A stretch of 47,894 bases of DNA from Rhodospirillales bacterium. Lineage in GTDB: Bacteria; Pseudomonadota; Alphaproteobacteria; Rhodospirillales; Shumkoniaceae. Shown here piece after piece: positions 1 through 8,604 of the stretch. The stretch is from NCBI GenBank assembly GCA_016776725.1, contig JADHSV010000027.1, positions 1-47,894 on the forward strand, in the 5' to 3' direction. A program made the position numbers and the translations under genes. Numbering within the stretch: the stretch's first letter is position 1; every line of letters starts with the position of its first letter. The notes beneath the pieces were generated by a model. That model was not told the origin of the DNA. It saw nothing but the letters and a program-made list of their open reading frames with translations, and did not search any database.

Positions 1-102
1 CCTATGAAGGAGCCTTGACACGAACACCGCCGCCCATTAGGTCACCGGGGACATCTTTCCCCCGGCACATTCTTGCTTCGCGCCAATTTGAAAGGAATAC
101 CC

Positions 103-873
103 GTGACCACACTTGACATGTTTAACCTTCAAGGTCGCCGCGCCCTCGTCACGGGTTCCGGTCAGGGTATCGGGTTTGAGTTGGCCCGCGGCCTTGCGGG
201 CGCCGGAGCCGAAGTCATCGTCAATGATATCGACGCCGATCGCCTGAGCAACGCGGCGGCGAAGCTGCGCGCCGAGGGCGCGACGGTGCATGAGCTCGGT
301 TTTGACGTGACCGATCCCGACAAAGTCAACGCGGCCGTCGACGGTTTCGAGGCCGAGACCGGCGCCATCGATATTCTGGTCAACAATGCGGGCATGCAGT
401 TCCGCACGCCGCTGGAGGAATTCCCGACGGATCGTTTCGATTTCATGATGCGGCTGAACATCAATTCCGCCTTCTACGTCGGCCAGGCCGTCGCCAAACA
501 CATGATCGGGCGCAAGGCGGGTAAGATCGTCAATATCTGTTCCGTGCAGTCGGCGCTGGCGCGCCCCGGCATTGCACCCTACACCACGTCCAAGGGAGCG
601 GTCGCCAATCTGACCAAGGGTATGGCCACCGATTGGGCGAAACACGGCCTGCAGGTCAACGGTCTGGCGCCCGGTTACTTCAAGACCGAGCTGACCTCCG
701 CCCTGGTCGCGGACGAGGAATTCACCGCCTGGCTGAGCGCGCGGACCCCCGCCGGCCGTTGGGGTGACGTCGGCGAACTGGTCGGTGCCTGCGTGTTCCT
801 CAGCTCGGGTGCATCAAGCTTCGTCAACGGTCATATCCTCTACGTGGACGGAGGCATCACAAGCTCCCTTTAG
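103..873 (+). CDS. SDR-family oxidoreductase, gluconate 5-dehydrogenase-like
   Basis: A classical short-chain dehydrogenase of 256 residues that should oxidise or reduce a sugar, polyol or keto-acid hydroxyl using NAD(P). Visible motifs are the Rossmann TGSGQGIG at 17-24, NNAG near 95, a catalytic Ser near 147 and YTTSK with Tyr160/Lys164. The C-terminal VDGG is typical of the family. The GTG start at 103 is chosen because AAAGGA lies 6 nt upstream; a TTG at 73 and an ATG at 118 are in frame. It converges on the sugar/glycerol-type ABC operon and may act on its substrate, but that is inferred from position only. Family assignment is firm; the substrate is unknown. Confidence 0.9.
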   Translation: MTTLDMFNLQGRRALVTGSGQGIGFELARGLAGAGAEVIVNDIDADRLSNAAAKLRAEGATVHELGFDVTDPDKVNAAVDGFEAETGAIDILVNNAGMQFRTPLEEFPTDRFDFMMRLNINSAFYVGQAVAKHMIGRKAGKIVNICSVQSALARPGIAPYTTSKGAVANLTKGMATDWAKHGLQVNGLAPGYFKTELTSALVADEEFTAWLSARTPAGRWGDVGELVGACVFLSSGASSFVNGHILYVDGGITSSL

Positions 874-900
874 GAGCGCGATTAACCGCCAAACACACAA

Positions 901-927
901 GGGGCCCCGGTTGGGGCCCCTTTTTTT
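901..927 (+). terminator. Rho-independent terminator after the SDR gene
   Basis: A perfect 8-bp stem of GGGGCCCC repeated around a GGTT loop is followed by seven T residues. It lies 28 nt after the SDR stop codon and just before the end of the converging transporter operon. The T-run is on the plus strand only, so it should mainly stop SDR transcription. Confidence 0.9.
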
Positions 928-945
928 CCGGTATCGCGAAGCTGT

Positions 946-1227
946 CTAAACCCAGCGGAAAACGCAAAAACCGTAAATCAGGGAAATCGCCAATGCGCCC
1001 CACAACGGGGTCCCCATGATTCCCAGCCAGGCCAGGAAAATGAACGCACTGCCCAGGATGGTGATAAACAACCGATCACCTCGCGTGGTGTCCAGGGTCA
1101 GGATACCGCGCCGGGGGTCGCCGCCGGGGCGGCGCCATTCCCAAAATCCCATGCAACTGATGGCGAGGGCGATAAAGATAAAAAACGCCGCCGTCGGCCA
1201 GGTCCAGGCCATCCAGGACAAATCCAT
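946..1227 (-). CDS. DUF2160 small membrane protein of the glycerol-type ABC operon (GlpU-like)
   Basis: A 93-residue protein with three hydrophobic segments (about 8-27, 50-68 and 72-92) and a short Arg-rich loop (WEWRRPGGDPRRG) between the first and second. This matches the DUF2160 'predicted small integral membrane protein' family. That family is encoded beside glycerol-type ABC importers, as glpU in the rhizobial glp cluster. It is the last gene of the operon, 21 nt after the preceding permease, with a strong AAGGAG ribosome site before its ATG. It may be an accessory transporter subunit; its biochemical role is not known. Confidence 0.8.
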   Translation of the reverse strand: MDLSWMAWTWPTAAFFIFIALAISCMGFWEWRRPGGDPRRGILTLDTTRGDRLFITILGSAFIFLAWLGIMGTPLWGALAISLIYGFCVFRWV

Positions 1228-1248
1228 TTTCTTGCTCCTTTCGGCCCG

Positions 1249-2045
<797 letters not shown>

Positions 2046-2046
<1 letters not shown>

Positions 2047-2909
2047 CACTGGTCCTCGTCTTTCATCATCAGCGTGTAGAAAACCCAACAAACCAGCAAC
2101 ACAATCAGGAAGTAGATCAGCGACATGGCCGCCGCCGGCCCCAGGTCAAACTGCCCAAGCGCCACCTTGACCAGATCGATGGACAGGAACGTCGTCGAAT
2201 TCCCCGGCCCGCCCCCGGTCAGCACGAAGGGTTCGGTGTAGATCATGAAACTGTCCATGAACCTGAGCAGAATGGCGATGGTCAGAACCCGCTTCATTTT
2301 CGGCAACTGAATATGAAGGAACACCGCCCAGGGCTTTGCGCCGTCGATCTTGGCCGCTTGATAATAATCTTCCGGGATGGAACGCAGGCCCGCGTAGGCC
2401 AGCAACACGACCAGCGAAGTCCAATGCCAGACATCCATCAGAACGGTGGTGAACCATGCCGCGAACGGCTGGCGGGTGAAGTTGTACTCGATCCCCATCC
2501 CGTTAATGGCGTGTCCCAGCAGACCGATATCGGGCAGCGCGAAGATGTTCCACATGGCGCCCACCACGTTCCACGGAATCAACAGCGGCATGGCCATGAA
2601 CACCAAACAGACGGACACCCACGGCCCCTTCTTGGGCATGGTCAGGGCGATCGCCACACCAAGGGGAATCTCAATCGCCAGAATGATGCCGGTAAACATC
2701 AACTGGCGCAGAAGCGAGGCGTGGAAACGTTCCGAATTGAGGACGTCTTCGAACCATTTGACGCCTTCCCAGAAGAATACGTTGTCGCCGAAGGTTTCCT
2801 GAACCGAGTAGTTGACCACGGTCATCAGCGGAATCAGGGCATTGAAGGCGACCAGTGCGACAACCGGCAGAACGAAGAACCAGGCCTTTTGATATGTGGT
2901 TTTGTTCAT
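2046..2909 (-). CDS. ABC importer permease, MalF/UgpA-type (GlpP-like)
   Basis: An inner-membrane permease of 287 residues with about six helices. The EAA-like loop GLRSIPEDYYQAAKIDGAKPW is typical of binding-protein-dependent sugar importers. The ATG at 2909 (MNKTTYQK) is chosen over a longer frame because it begins 8 nt after the ATPase stop codon, leaves a normal N-terminus and has AGGA upstream. Its stop overlaps the start of the second permease. It is the fourth gene of the transport operon and forms a heterodimeric channel with its neighbour. Confidence 0.88.
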
Positions 2910-2916
2910 GAGAATC

Positions 2917-3984
2917 CTACGACACCATCCAGGCGTTGGCATAAACCTGCGTGTGATCGGGGTCGAACTTCAAAAAAGCGTTTTCGGAAGGCACGTGTCC
3001 GCCGTCGGGCACCAGTAATTTGATGATGTCGTCGCCGTGCCGGGTCTCGACGATATTGACGCGCCCGGCGTCGCTGACCTTCTCGACGCTGACCGCAATG
3101 CCCTGATCGGCAAAGCTAATGAATTCCGGGCGAATGCCGATTTCAAGACGGGCAGACGGGTCTTCGACGGCGACCGTGCCGGTCGTTTCAACCGCTGAGC
3201 CGCCATAGACCGGCCGACCCTGATCAAGTTCGCAGGCCAGCACGTTCATGCCGGGCGAGCCGATGAAATGCCCAACGAAGGTATGTTGCGGGCGCTCGAA
3301 CAACTCGACCGGCGTGCCGATCTGAACGACTTCCCCTTCCTGCATGACCACGACCTGATCGGCAAACGTCAACGCCTCCGTCTGATCGTGGGTCACGTAA
3401 ATCATGGTGTTGCCGATCTGCTGGTGCAGCTCCTTCAGCTTCGAGCGCAAGATCCATTTCAGATGCGGATCGATAACCGTCAACGGTTCGTCGAACAAGA
3501 TCGCATTGACGTCCGCGCGCACCAGACCGCGCCCAAGCGATATTTTCTGCTTGCCGTCGGCGGTCAGGCCCGAAGCCCGCTTCTTCAAGGTATCGCTAAG
3601 ATCGAGCATGGCGGCGATTTCGCGCACTTTCCAATCGATTTCGGACTCGTTGACGTCCCGGTTGCGCAACGGAAAGGCCAGATTGTTGTAAACAGTCATG
3701 GTGTCGTAAACGACCGGGAACTGGAACACCTGCGCGATATTCCGCTTGTCGGCGGGCAGGTGGGAAACTTCGACATCACCGAACCAGACTTCCCCCTCGG
3801 TCGGCGTGAGCAGACCGGAAATGATATTGAGCAACGTGGTCTTGCCGCAGCCCGACGGGCCTAAAAGCGCATACGCCCCGCCATCGGACCATTCCACGCT
3901 CATTTCCTTCAAGGCCCAGTCGTCGTCGCTCTGGGGGTTTGACAGGTAACTGTGGCGAAGGTTTTTCAGGGTGATTTTTGACAT
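2917..3984 (-). CDS. ABC importer ATPase with degenerate signature motif (GlpT-like)
   Basis: A 355-residue cytoplasmic ATPase of the MalK/UgpC type with a C-terminal regulatory (TOBE-like) domain. Walker A GPSGCGKTT is at 42-50, Walker B AILFDEP at 161-167 and the switch His in YVTHDQ at 199. The signature LSGGQ is replaced by LTADGKQ (about 140-146), and the D-loop reads TVIDPH. The neighbouring ATPase keeps LSGGQ but loses the switch His, so the two are complementary. The start is an ATG 10 nt after the stop of the preceding ATPase gene. In the family this arrangement is seen in the glycerol-type GlpS/GlpT pair, to which it most resembles. Confidence 0.87.
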   Translation of the reverse strand: MSKITLKNLRHSYLSNPQSDDDWALKEMSVEWSDGGAYALLGPSGCGKTTLLNIISGLLTPTEGEVWFGDVEVSHLPADKRNIAQVFQFPVVYDTMTVYNNLAFPLRNRDVNESEIDWKVREIAAMLDLSDTLKKRASGLTADGKQKISLGRGLVRADVNAILFDEPLTVIDPHLKWILRSKLKELHQQIGNTMIYVTHDQTEALTFADQVVVMQEGEVVQIGTPVELFERPQHTFVGHFIGSPGMNVLACELDQGRPVYGGSAVETTGTVAVEDPSARLEIGIRPEFISFADQGIAVSVEKVSDAGRVNIVETRHGDDIIKLLVPDGGHVPSENAFLKFDPDHTQVYANAWMVS

Positions 3985-3994
3985 GTCCTATTCC

Positions 3995-5056
3995 CTACGC
4001 CGCCATCAATTGATCGTTTTCGCCAAAGTACATACACTGCGTCTTATCAAGATAGAATTCTGTGGTCTTGCCCACTTCAATGGCATGAATACCGGGCGAT
4101 TGGGATACCCATGACAGGCCGTCCACCTCGAAGTGAACAACGCTTTCCGAACCACTTAGCTCGGCCACCAGCACCTGTCCTTCGAGTTTAATGGAATCCT
4201 CCGACGAGGGTTCCAGGGTCACGAAATGGGGACGCACCGCCATGCGGTACGAGCCGTTGGTAAGGTTCGCGCGTGCGGTCGCCCAACCGACCTGATCGTT
4301 GAGCGCGAAACGACCATCGTTAAGCGTTACCTCGGCGATGTTTATGGGCGGGTCCGAAAAAACCTGGGCGGTCAGCAAATCAAACGGCCTGCGATAAACC
4401 GCCGCCGTTTCACCGAACTGTGTAATGCGGCCTTCGTTCATTGTCGCGCAATAGCCGCCCAGCAGCAGGGCCTCGATCGGCTCCGTCGTGGCGTAGACCA
4501 CAGTACAGTCACGGTCCTGAAACAGTTTGGGCAATTCGTCGCGCAATTCCTCGCGCAGTTTGTAGTCCAGGTTGGCCAGGGGCTCGTCCAGCAGAACCAC
4601 GTCGGCGTCCTTGACCAGGGCGCGCGCCAGCGCCGTGCGCTGTTGCTGACCGCCGGACAGTTCACTGGGATTGCGCCCCAACATGGGGGTCAGCTTCAAC
4701 AGATCGGCAACGCGCCCGACGCGCTGCTCAATATCAGCCTTCGAGAATCGCGCGACACGCAGCGGCGAGGCGATATTTTCAAAAACGGAAAAATGCGGGT
4801 AGTTGATGAATTGCTGGTGAACGTAAGAAACGTTGCGTTTTTGAACGGGGACGCCGGTCACGTTTTTGCCACCGAACCAGACTTCGCCAGACGTCGGCTT
4901 TTCCAGACCCGCGATCAATTGCATCAGGGTCGTTTTGCCAGCCAATGTCGTTCCCAGCAGGATGTTAAACTGATTGGAAACCAGTTCGACGCTGGTGTCA
5001 TAGATGTGGGTATCGGCCCCAACTCGTTTGACAACGTTTTTGAGTGCTAGTGTCAT
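3995..5056 (-). CDS. ABC importer ATPase with missing switch histidine (GlpS-like)
   Basis: A 353-residue ATPase of the MalK/UgpC type. It has a normal signature LSGGQQQR at 133-140 and Walker B VVLLDEP at 153-159. Walker A is unusual, GTTLAGKTT at 35-43. The H-loop reads YATTEP, placing Thr191 where other family members have the switch His. The ATG at 5056 (MTLALKNV) is preferred to the upstream frame because AAAGAG precedes it and the homologous N-terminus begins there. It probably forms a heterodimer with the next ATPase, giving one canonical and one degenerate ATP site. Its gene follows the binding-protein gene after a 111-nt gap holding a stable stem-loop. Confidence 0.87.
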   Translation of the reverse strand: MTLALKNVVKRVGADTHIYDTSVELVSNQFNILLGTTLAGKTTLMQLIAGLEKPTSGEVWFGGKNVTGVPVQKRNVSYVHQQFINYPHFSVFENIASPLRVARFSKADIEQRVGRVADLLKLTPMLGRNPSELSGGQQQRTALARALVKDADVVLLDEPLANLDYKLREELRDELPKLFQDRDCTVVYATTEPIEALLLGGYCATMNEGRITQFGETAAVYRRPFDLLTAQVFSDPPINIAEVTLNDGRFALNDQVGWATARANLTNGSYRMAVRPHFVTLEPSSEDSIKLEGQVLVAELSGSESVVHFEVDGLSWVSQSPGIHAIEVGKTTEFYLDKTQCMYFGENDQLMAA

Positions 5057-5109
5057 TATTGATGCTCTTTGGTATGAGCTAGAAGAATATTCTGGTTTTC
5101 CGCAGAGAA

Positions 5110-5137
5110 CCCCGGGGGACACGTTGCGCCCCCCGGG
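5110..5137 (-). promoter_or_regulatory. Intercistronic GC stem-loop between binding-protein and ATPase genes
   Basis: Positions 5111-5118 (CCCGGGGG) pair perfectly with 5130-5137 (CCCCCGGG) around an 11-nt loop, 31-58 nt after the binding-protein stop codon. No T-run follows on the minus strand. By analogy with other ABC operons, such a hairpin can protect the upstream mRNA or attenuate read-through, keeping the binding protein more abundant than the ATPases and permeases. That role is inferred. Confidence 0.6.
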
Positions 5138-5167
5138 AAATCCCCTAACCTAACTCAGGCAATAACC

Positions 5168-6904
5168 TTAGCCTTTTTTCCACCGCTTGACGAGTTCGTC
5201 ATAGTTGACGGTTTCGCCCTTCGGCTTTTCGTTGACCTTGGCCTTCGGCGAGCCCGGCTTGTTCAGCCATACGGCAGGATCGGACTCTTTGTTCAGACGC
5301 GGGCCGCAGCCGCCGTACACTTTGGCTTTTTCGTCGGCAGCCTGCATACGGGCCATAACCGTGTCCATTTCCGAAGCCAGACGATCCATCGCCTGCTGCG
5401 GGGTGAACACGCCGGAGTTCACGTCACCGATCTGCTGCCACCAAATCTGGGCCAGCTTCGGATAATCGGGAACATTGACGCCCGTGGGCGACCAGCGAAC
5501 ACGGTCGGGCGAACGATAGAATTCGACCAAACCACCAAGTTTCGGCGCACGTTCCGTGAAGGACGCATGCCGGATGTCGCTGTCACGGATCGGCGTCAGG
5601 CCGACGTGGGTCTTCTTCAGCGACACGGTCTTGGAAACCACAAACTGTGCGAACAGCCATGCGGCCTTGCGGCGGTCAACCGGGGTCGACTTGAACAAGG
5701 TCCAGGAACCGGCATCCTGATAGCCGAGCTTCTGGCCGTTTACCCAGTACGGGCCGTGCGGCGACGGGGCCATCCGCCAAAGCGGGTTGCCGGCGTCGTC
5801 AACCGTGTTGTTGCCTTCGCTCTTCGGCGCGACCATGGAGGCCGTGAACGCGGTGTACCAGAAAATCTGCTGGGCCACATTGCCTTGCGAAAGAGCCGGC
5901 AGGGACTGATAGAAGTCATAGCTGGCGGCACCCGGAGGCGCATATTTCCGCAGCCATTCATCCCATTTGCGGATGGCGTATACGGCCGCCGGTCCATTGG
6001 CGGCGCCACCACGCGACACCGAAGCGCCGACGGGGTTACACGTACCGGCTTCCATACGAATGCCCCATTCGTCGACGGGGATGCCGTTGGGAAGGCCTTT
6101 CGAGCCGGCGCCGGCCATGGACAGCCACGCGTCGGTCATGCGCCAGCCCAGATCGGGAGCGCGCTTGCCGTAATCCATGTGACCATAAACGCGGACGCCA
6201 TCGATATTTTTCACGTGAACCGAGAAGAACTCGGCAATGTCTTCATAGGCGGACCAGTTAACCGGAACGCCCAAATCATACCCGTATTTGGCCTTGAACT
6301 GTTTTTTCAGGTCCGGGCGGTCGAACCAGTCTTTGCGGAACCAATACAGGTTCGCGAACTGCTGATCCGGCAACTGATACAGTTTACCGTCCGGTCCGGT
6401 GGTGAAGGACTTGCCCATGAAATCGTCGATATCGAGCATGGGATTGGTCGTGTCTTTGCCTTCGCCGGCCATCCAGTCGGTCAGGTTGACGGCCAGTTGC
6501 AGGCGCGAGTGCGTGCCGATCAAATCGGAGTCGTTGATGTAGGCATCATACAGATTCCGTTTGGTCTGCATTTGGGTTTGCACGGCCTGGACCACTTCAC
6601 CTTCGCCGAGAAGCTGATGGTTCACCTTGATACCGGTGATTTCCTCGAAAGCCTTGGTCAGCGTTTTGGATTCGTATTCATGGGTCGGAATCGTTTCCGA
6701 CAACACATTGATTTCCATGCCCTTGAAGGGTTCGGCGGCCTTGATGAACCACTCCATTTCCTTCATCTGATCGGCTTTGGAAAGTGTCGACGGCTGGAAT
6801 TCTCCATCCACCCATTTCTGTGCTTCGGCCGTGCCCGCGTAACTCGTTCCAGCGGACATGACCAGCGCAACGCCTGTCATTGCGGCTAGTATTCGTGCCT
6901 TCAT
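5168..6904 (-). CDS. ABC transporter substrate-binding protein, family 1, glycerol-type (GlpV-like)
   Basis: A 578-residue periplasmic binding protein with an N-terminal signal peptide (basic start, hydrophobic core about 5-18, cleavage near 23 after SYA). It is longer than typical family-1 sugar-binding proteins (about 400-450), as is usual for the GlpV group found with two unlike ATPases and DUF2160. Conserved features include aromatic-rich stretches (LYWFRKDWFDRPD) and a Lys/Pro-rich C-terminus. It is first in the operon of binding protein, two ATPases, two permeases and DUF2160 protein, so it sets the substrate. Glycerol is the best guess by family; no glycerol kinase or glycerol-3-phosphate dehydrogenase lies in the window, so another polyol or sugar is possible. 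Confidence 0.87.
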   Translation of the reverse strand: MKARILAAMTGVALVMSAGTSYAGTAEAQKWVDGEFQPSTLSKADQMKEMEWFIKAAEPFKGMEINVLSETIPTHEYESKTLTKAFEEITGIKVNHQLLGEGEVVQAVQTQMQTKRNLYDAYINDSDLIGTHSRLQLAVNLTDWMAGEGKDTTNPMLDIDDFMGKSFTTGPDGKLYQLPDQQFANLYWFRKDWFDRPDLKKQFKAKYGYDLGVPVNWSAYEDIAEFFSVHVKNIDGVRVYGHMDYGKRAPDLGWRMTDAWLSMAGAGSKGLPNGIPVDEWGIRMEAGTCNPVGASVSRGGAANGPAAVYAIRKWDEWLRKYAPPGAASYDFYQSLPALSQGNVAQQIFWYTAFTASMVAPKSEGNNTVDDAGNPLWRMAPSPHGPYWVNGQKLGYQDAGSWTLFKSTPVDRRKAAWLFAQFVVSKTVSLKKTHVGLTPIRDSDIRHASFTERAPKLGGLVEFYRSPDRVRWSPTGVNVPDYPKLAQIWWQQIGDVNSGVFTPQQAMDRLASEMDTVMARMQAADEKAKVYGGCGPRLNKESDPAVWLNKPGSPKAKVNEKPKGETVNYDELVKRWKKG

Positions 6905-6950
6905 TATATTGGTTCTCCCTGTTTTTCATGAAGCCTGTTCGAATATCATC

Positions 6951-7040
6951 CGAAAGAAAACGAACGTCAATCGAAAGTTTGCGCCGTTAAACCGCACATT
7001 TTTCTTTTCGAAATGTTTGTTCTCGAAACTCGAAAGGCGG
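6951..7040 (-). promoter_or_regulatory. Promoter region with repeated CGAAA motifs, possible DeoR/GlpR-type operator
   Basis: The 229-nt gap between the kinase and the binding-protein gene holds five CGAAA motifs, beginning at 6951, 6972, 7009, 7024 and 7031. Read on the minus strand these are repeated TTTCG units, including TTCGTTTTCTTTCG. DeoR-family regulators, to which GlpR belongs, often bind such tandem TTTCG-like repeats. No regulator gene is visible nearby, so the binding protein is inferred. Confidence 0.4.
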
Positions 7041-7133
7041 TTTGCTCCACCTAAACGTGGTTCGGGACCACCGCCTCTTCAACACCTCGGAGACGCGGCT
7101 TGGCCCAGCACGCCGACAATGTGCAAGGTTTTC

Positions 7134-8051
7134 TTAATCCGCCAGCAGGGCCAGCACATCAGCCAGAACGGGCGCGGAATCCGACGCACCGGGCGTGGTT
7201 GTCGAAAGGGCGCCGCAGGCGGCGGCGAAACGCACCGCATCCCCCAGCGCGTATCCGTCGGCCAGGGCGTGGGCAAGACCGCCGTTGAAGCAATCCCCGG
7301 CAGCCACCGAATCGACGCTTTTCACTTTGAACGGCGGAACAAATCCGTCACCGTCGTCGCTTTGAAAGTAGACGCCGTCGGCGCCCAGCTTGATCACGGC
7401 GGCGGCAACGCCGTCGGCGCGAAGGCGGGCTGCCGCGACCGCCGCCTGCTTCGCGTTGGCCGGGCGCAGGCCCGTCAGAATCTCGGTTTCCGTTTCGTTA
7501 GGCGTGATGACGTCGATGCGCGACAGCACGGACCCGTCCAGACCGCCCGTGGGCGCGGGTGCCGGGTCAAGGATCACCCGCCCGCCGCCGGCGCGCACCA
7601 CATGGGCTGCCGCCAGTCCCGCTGCCAGGGGGATTTCCATTTGCAACAGCAGAACGCCGGCCTGTTCAAAGGTGGTTTTCGCGCGGGTAACGTCGGTTCC
7701 ATCGATGGCCATGTTGGCTCCGCCGATTACCGTGATGCAATTTTCGGCCGCGGCATCGACCCCGATCACCGCCACCCCCGTATCCGATTCGGAATCCACA
7801 AAGACCCCGTCCGTCGAAACTTCCAACCGACGCAGGGCGGACAATGCCATCTCGCCGAAGGCGTCGCGGCCGATCCGCCCGATCAGGTTCGTTTCCGAAC
7901 CCAGCCGTGAAACCGCCACGGCCTGATTGCATCCCTTGCCGCCCAGACCGATAGCGTAGCGCTCGCCGTGCAGGGTTTCGCCGCGCCGCGGCAACTGCGC
8001 GCTGTACGTGGTAAGGTCGATATTGATGCTGCCGAAAACGGCAATGGTCAT
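7134..8051 (-). CDS. Ribokinase / PfkB-family carbohydrate kinase
   Basis: A 305-residue cytoplasmic sugar kinase of the ribokinase subfamily, which transfers phosphate from ATP to a sugar hydroxyl. Signature 1 is visible as GGKGCNQAVAVSRLG near 38-52. Signature 2 appears as SVAAGDCFNGGLAHAL near the C-terminus, containing the catalytic Asp. The ATG at 8051 (MTIAVFGSIN) is chosen because AGGAT lies upstream and the family begins with this strand. Signature 2 has VAAGD where DTxGAGD is common, but the Gly-Asp pair is intact. It lies upstream of the ABC importer on the same strand and may phosphorylate the imported compound; substrate unproven. Confidence 0.88.
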   Translation of the reverse strand: MTIAVFGSINIDLTTYSAQLPRRGETLHGERYAIGLGGKGCNQAVAVSRLGSETNLIGRIGRDAFGEMALSALRRLEVSTDGVFVDSESDTGVAVIGVDAAAENCITVIGGANMAIDGTDVTRAKTTFEQAGVLLLQMEIPLAAGLAAAHVVRAGGGRVILDPAPAPTGGLDGSVLSRIDVITPNETETEILTGLRPANAKQAAVAAARLRADGVAAAVIKLGADGVYFQSDDGDGFVPPFKVKSVDSVAAGDCFNGGLAHALADGYALGDAVRFAAACGALSTTTPGASDSAPVLADVLALLAD

Positions 8052-8084
8052 AGGACGATCCTCATTCCTTTTTGGTGGCCGCAC

Positions 8085-8591
8085 TCAGCGCCGCCGCCAC
8101 TCCCACGGCGGAAGGCATGGTACCGGTCCGGCCCAGACGCCCAGGCGGCGCGAACGGGCGATGGCTTCGTTGTCCACATAGATGCCGTGGCTGATGCGCT
8201 TGAAATCCCACGCGAAGCCTGCGTCAACCATGGAGCGGCCTATATCCTGAACATTGGCCGTGCGGCATCTCGCCACCATGTAAACGCCCTTGGGGCGCCC
8301 GATGGGGAAACATTTCACCTGATCACGGCCAATCAGCCGCCGCAAAGTTTTGGTCGCCCATTCGCCGATGGGGGCGTCCTGCCCCAGCATCAGGCAAGTC
8401 TGCGCGGCCTCCGGGGCATCCACCCCAAACAGGCGAACCCGGTACTGATCAAACCCCAGGGTGTCCCCGTCCACAACAAAAGGAAGGCCCGACACACCCT
8501 GGGCACCAGGCGAGCCCGCGCCCATCGTCATCGCCATGAGAACAAAAACGAAGCAGCTGGCCCACCGGCATTTGATGACGGCAATCGGCAC
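8085..8591 (-). CDS. Thermonuclease-like (SNase-fold) secreted protein
   Basis: About 168 residues from a GTG at 8591. An N-terminal hydrophobic signal segment (CFVFVLMAMTMGAG) is followed by a staphylococcal-nuclease-type OB domain. Recognisable pieces are VVDGDTL, YRVRLFGVDAPE and EWATKTLRRLI, carrying the expected metal-binding Asp and catalytic Arg and Glu. It is probably exported and may be a nuclease; many bacterial members lack a tested activity. The start is uncertain: GTG 8591 has GGGGG upstream and avoids overlap with the preceding gene, while the open frame runs back to 8657. It follows the HtrA-like gene after a 13-nt gap and is probably co-transcribed. Confidence 0.72.
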   Translation of the reverse strand: MPIAVIKCRWASCFVFVLMAMTMGAGSPGAQGVSGLPFVVDGDTLGFDQYRVRLFGVDAPEAAQTCLMLGQDAPIGEWATKTLRRLIGRDQVKCFPIGRPKGVYMVARCRTANVQDIGRSMVDAGFAWDFKRISHGIYVDNEAIARSRRLGVWAGPVPCLPPWEWRRR

Positions 8592-8604
8592 GCAGCACCC
8601 CCGT

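Noticed and set aside
15-43. TTGACA upstream of the SDR gene as a promoter
   Set aside because: No matching -10 element at normal spacing (TAGGTC at best), so it is not called.
5567-6889. A 440-codon plus-strand open frame antisense to the binding-protein gene
   Set aside because: It mirrors the codons of a clearly conserved gene on the other strand, and has no recognisable domain or ribosome site.
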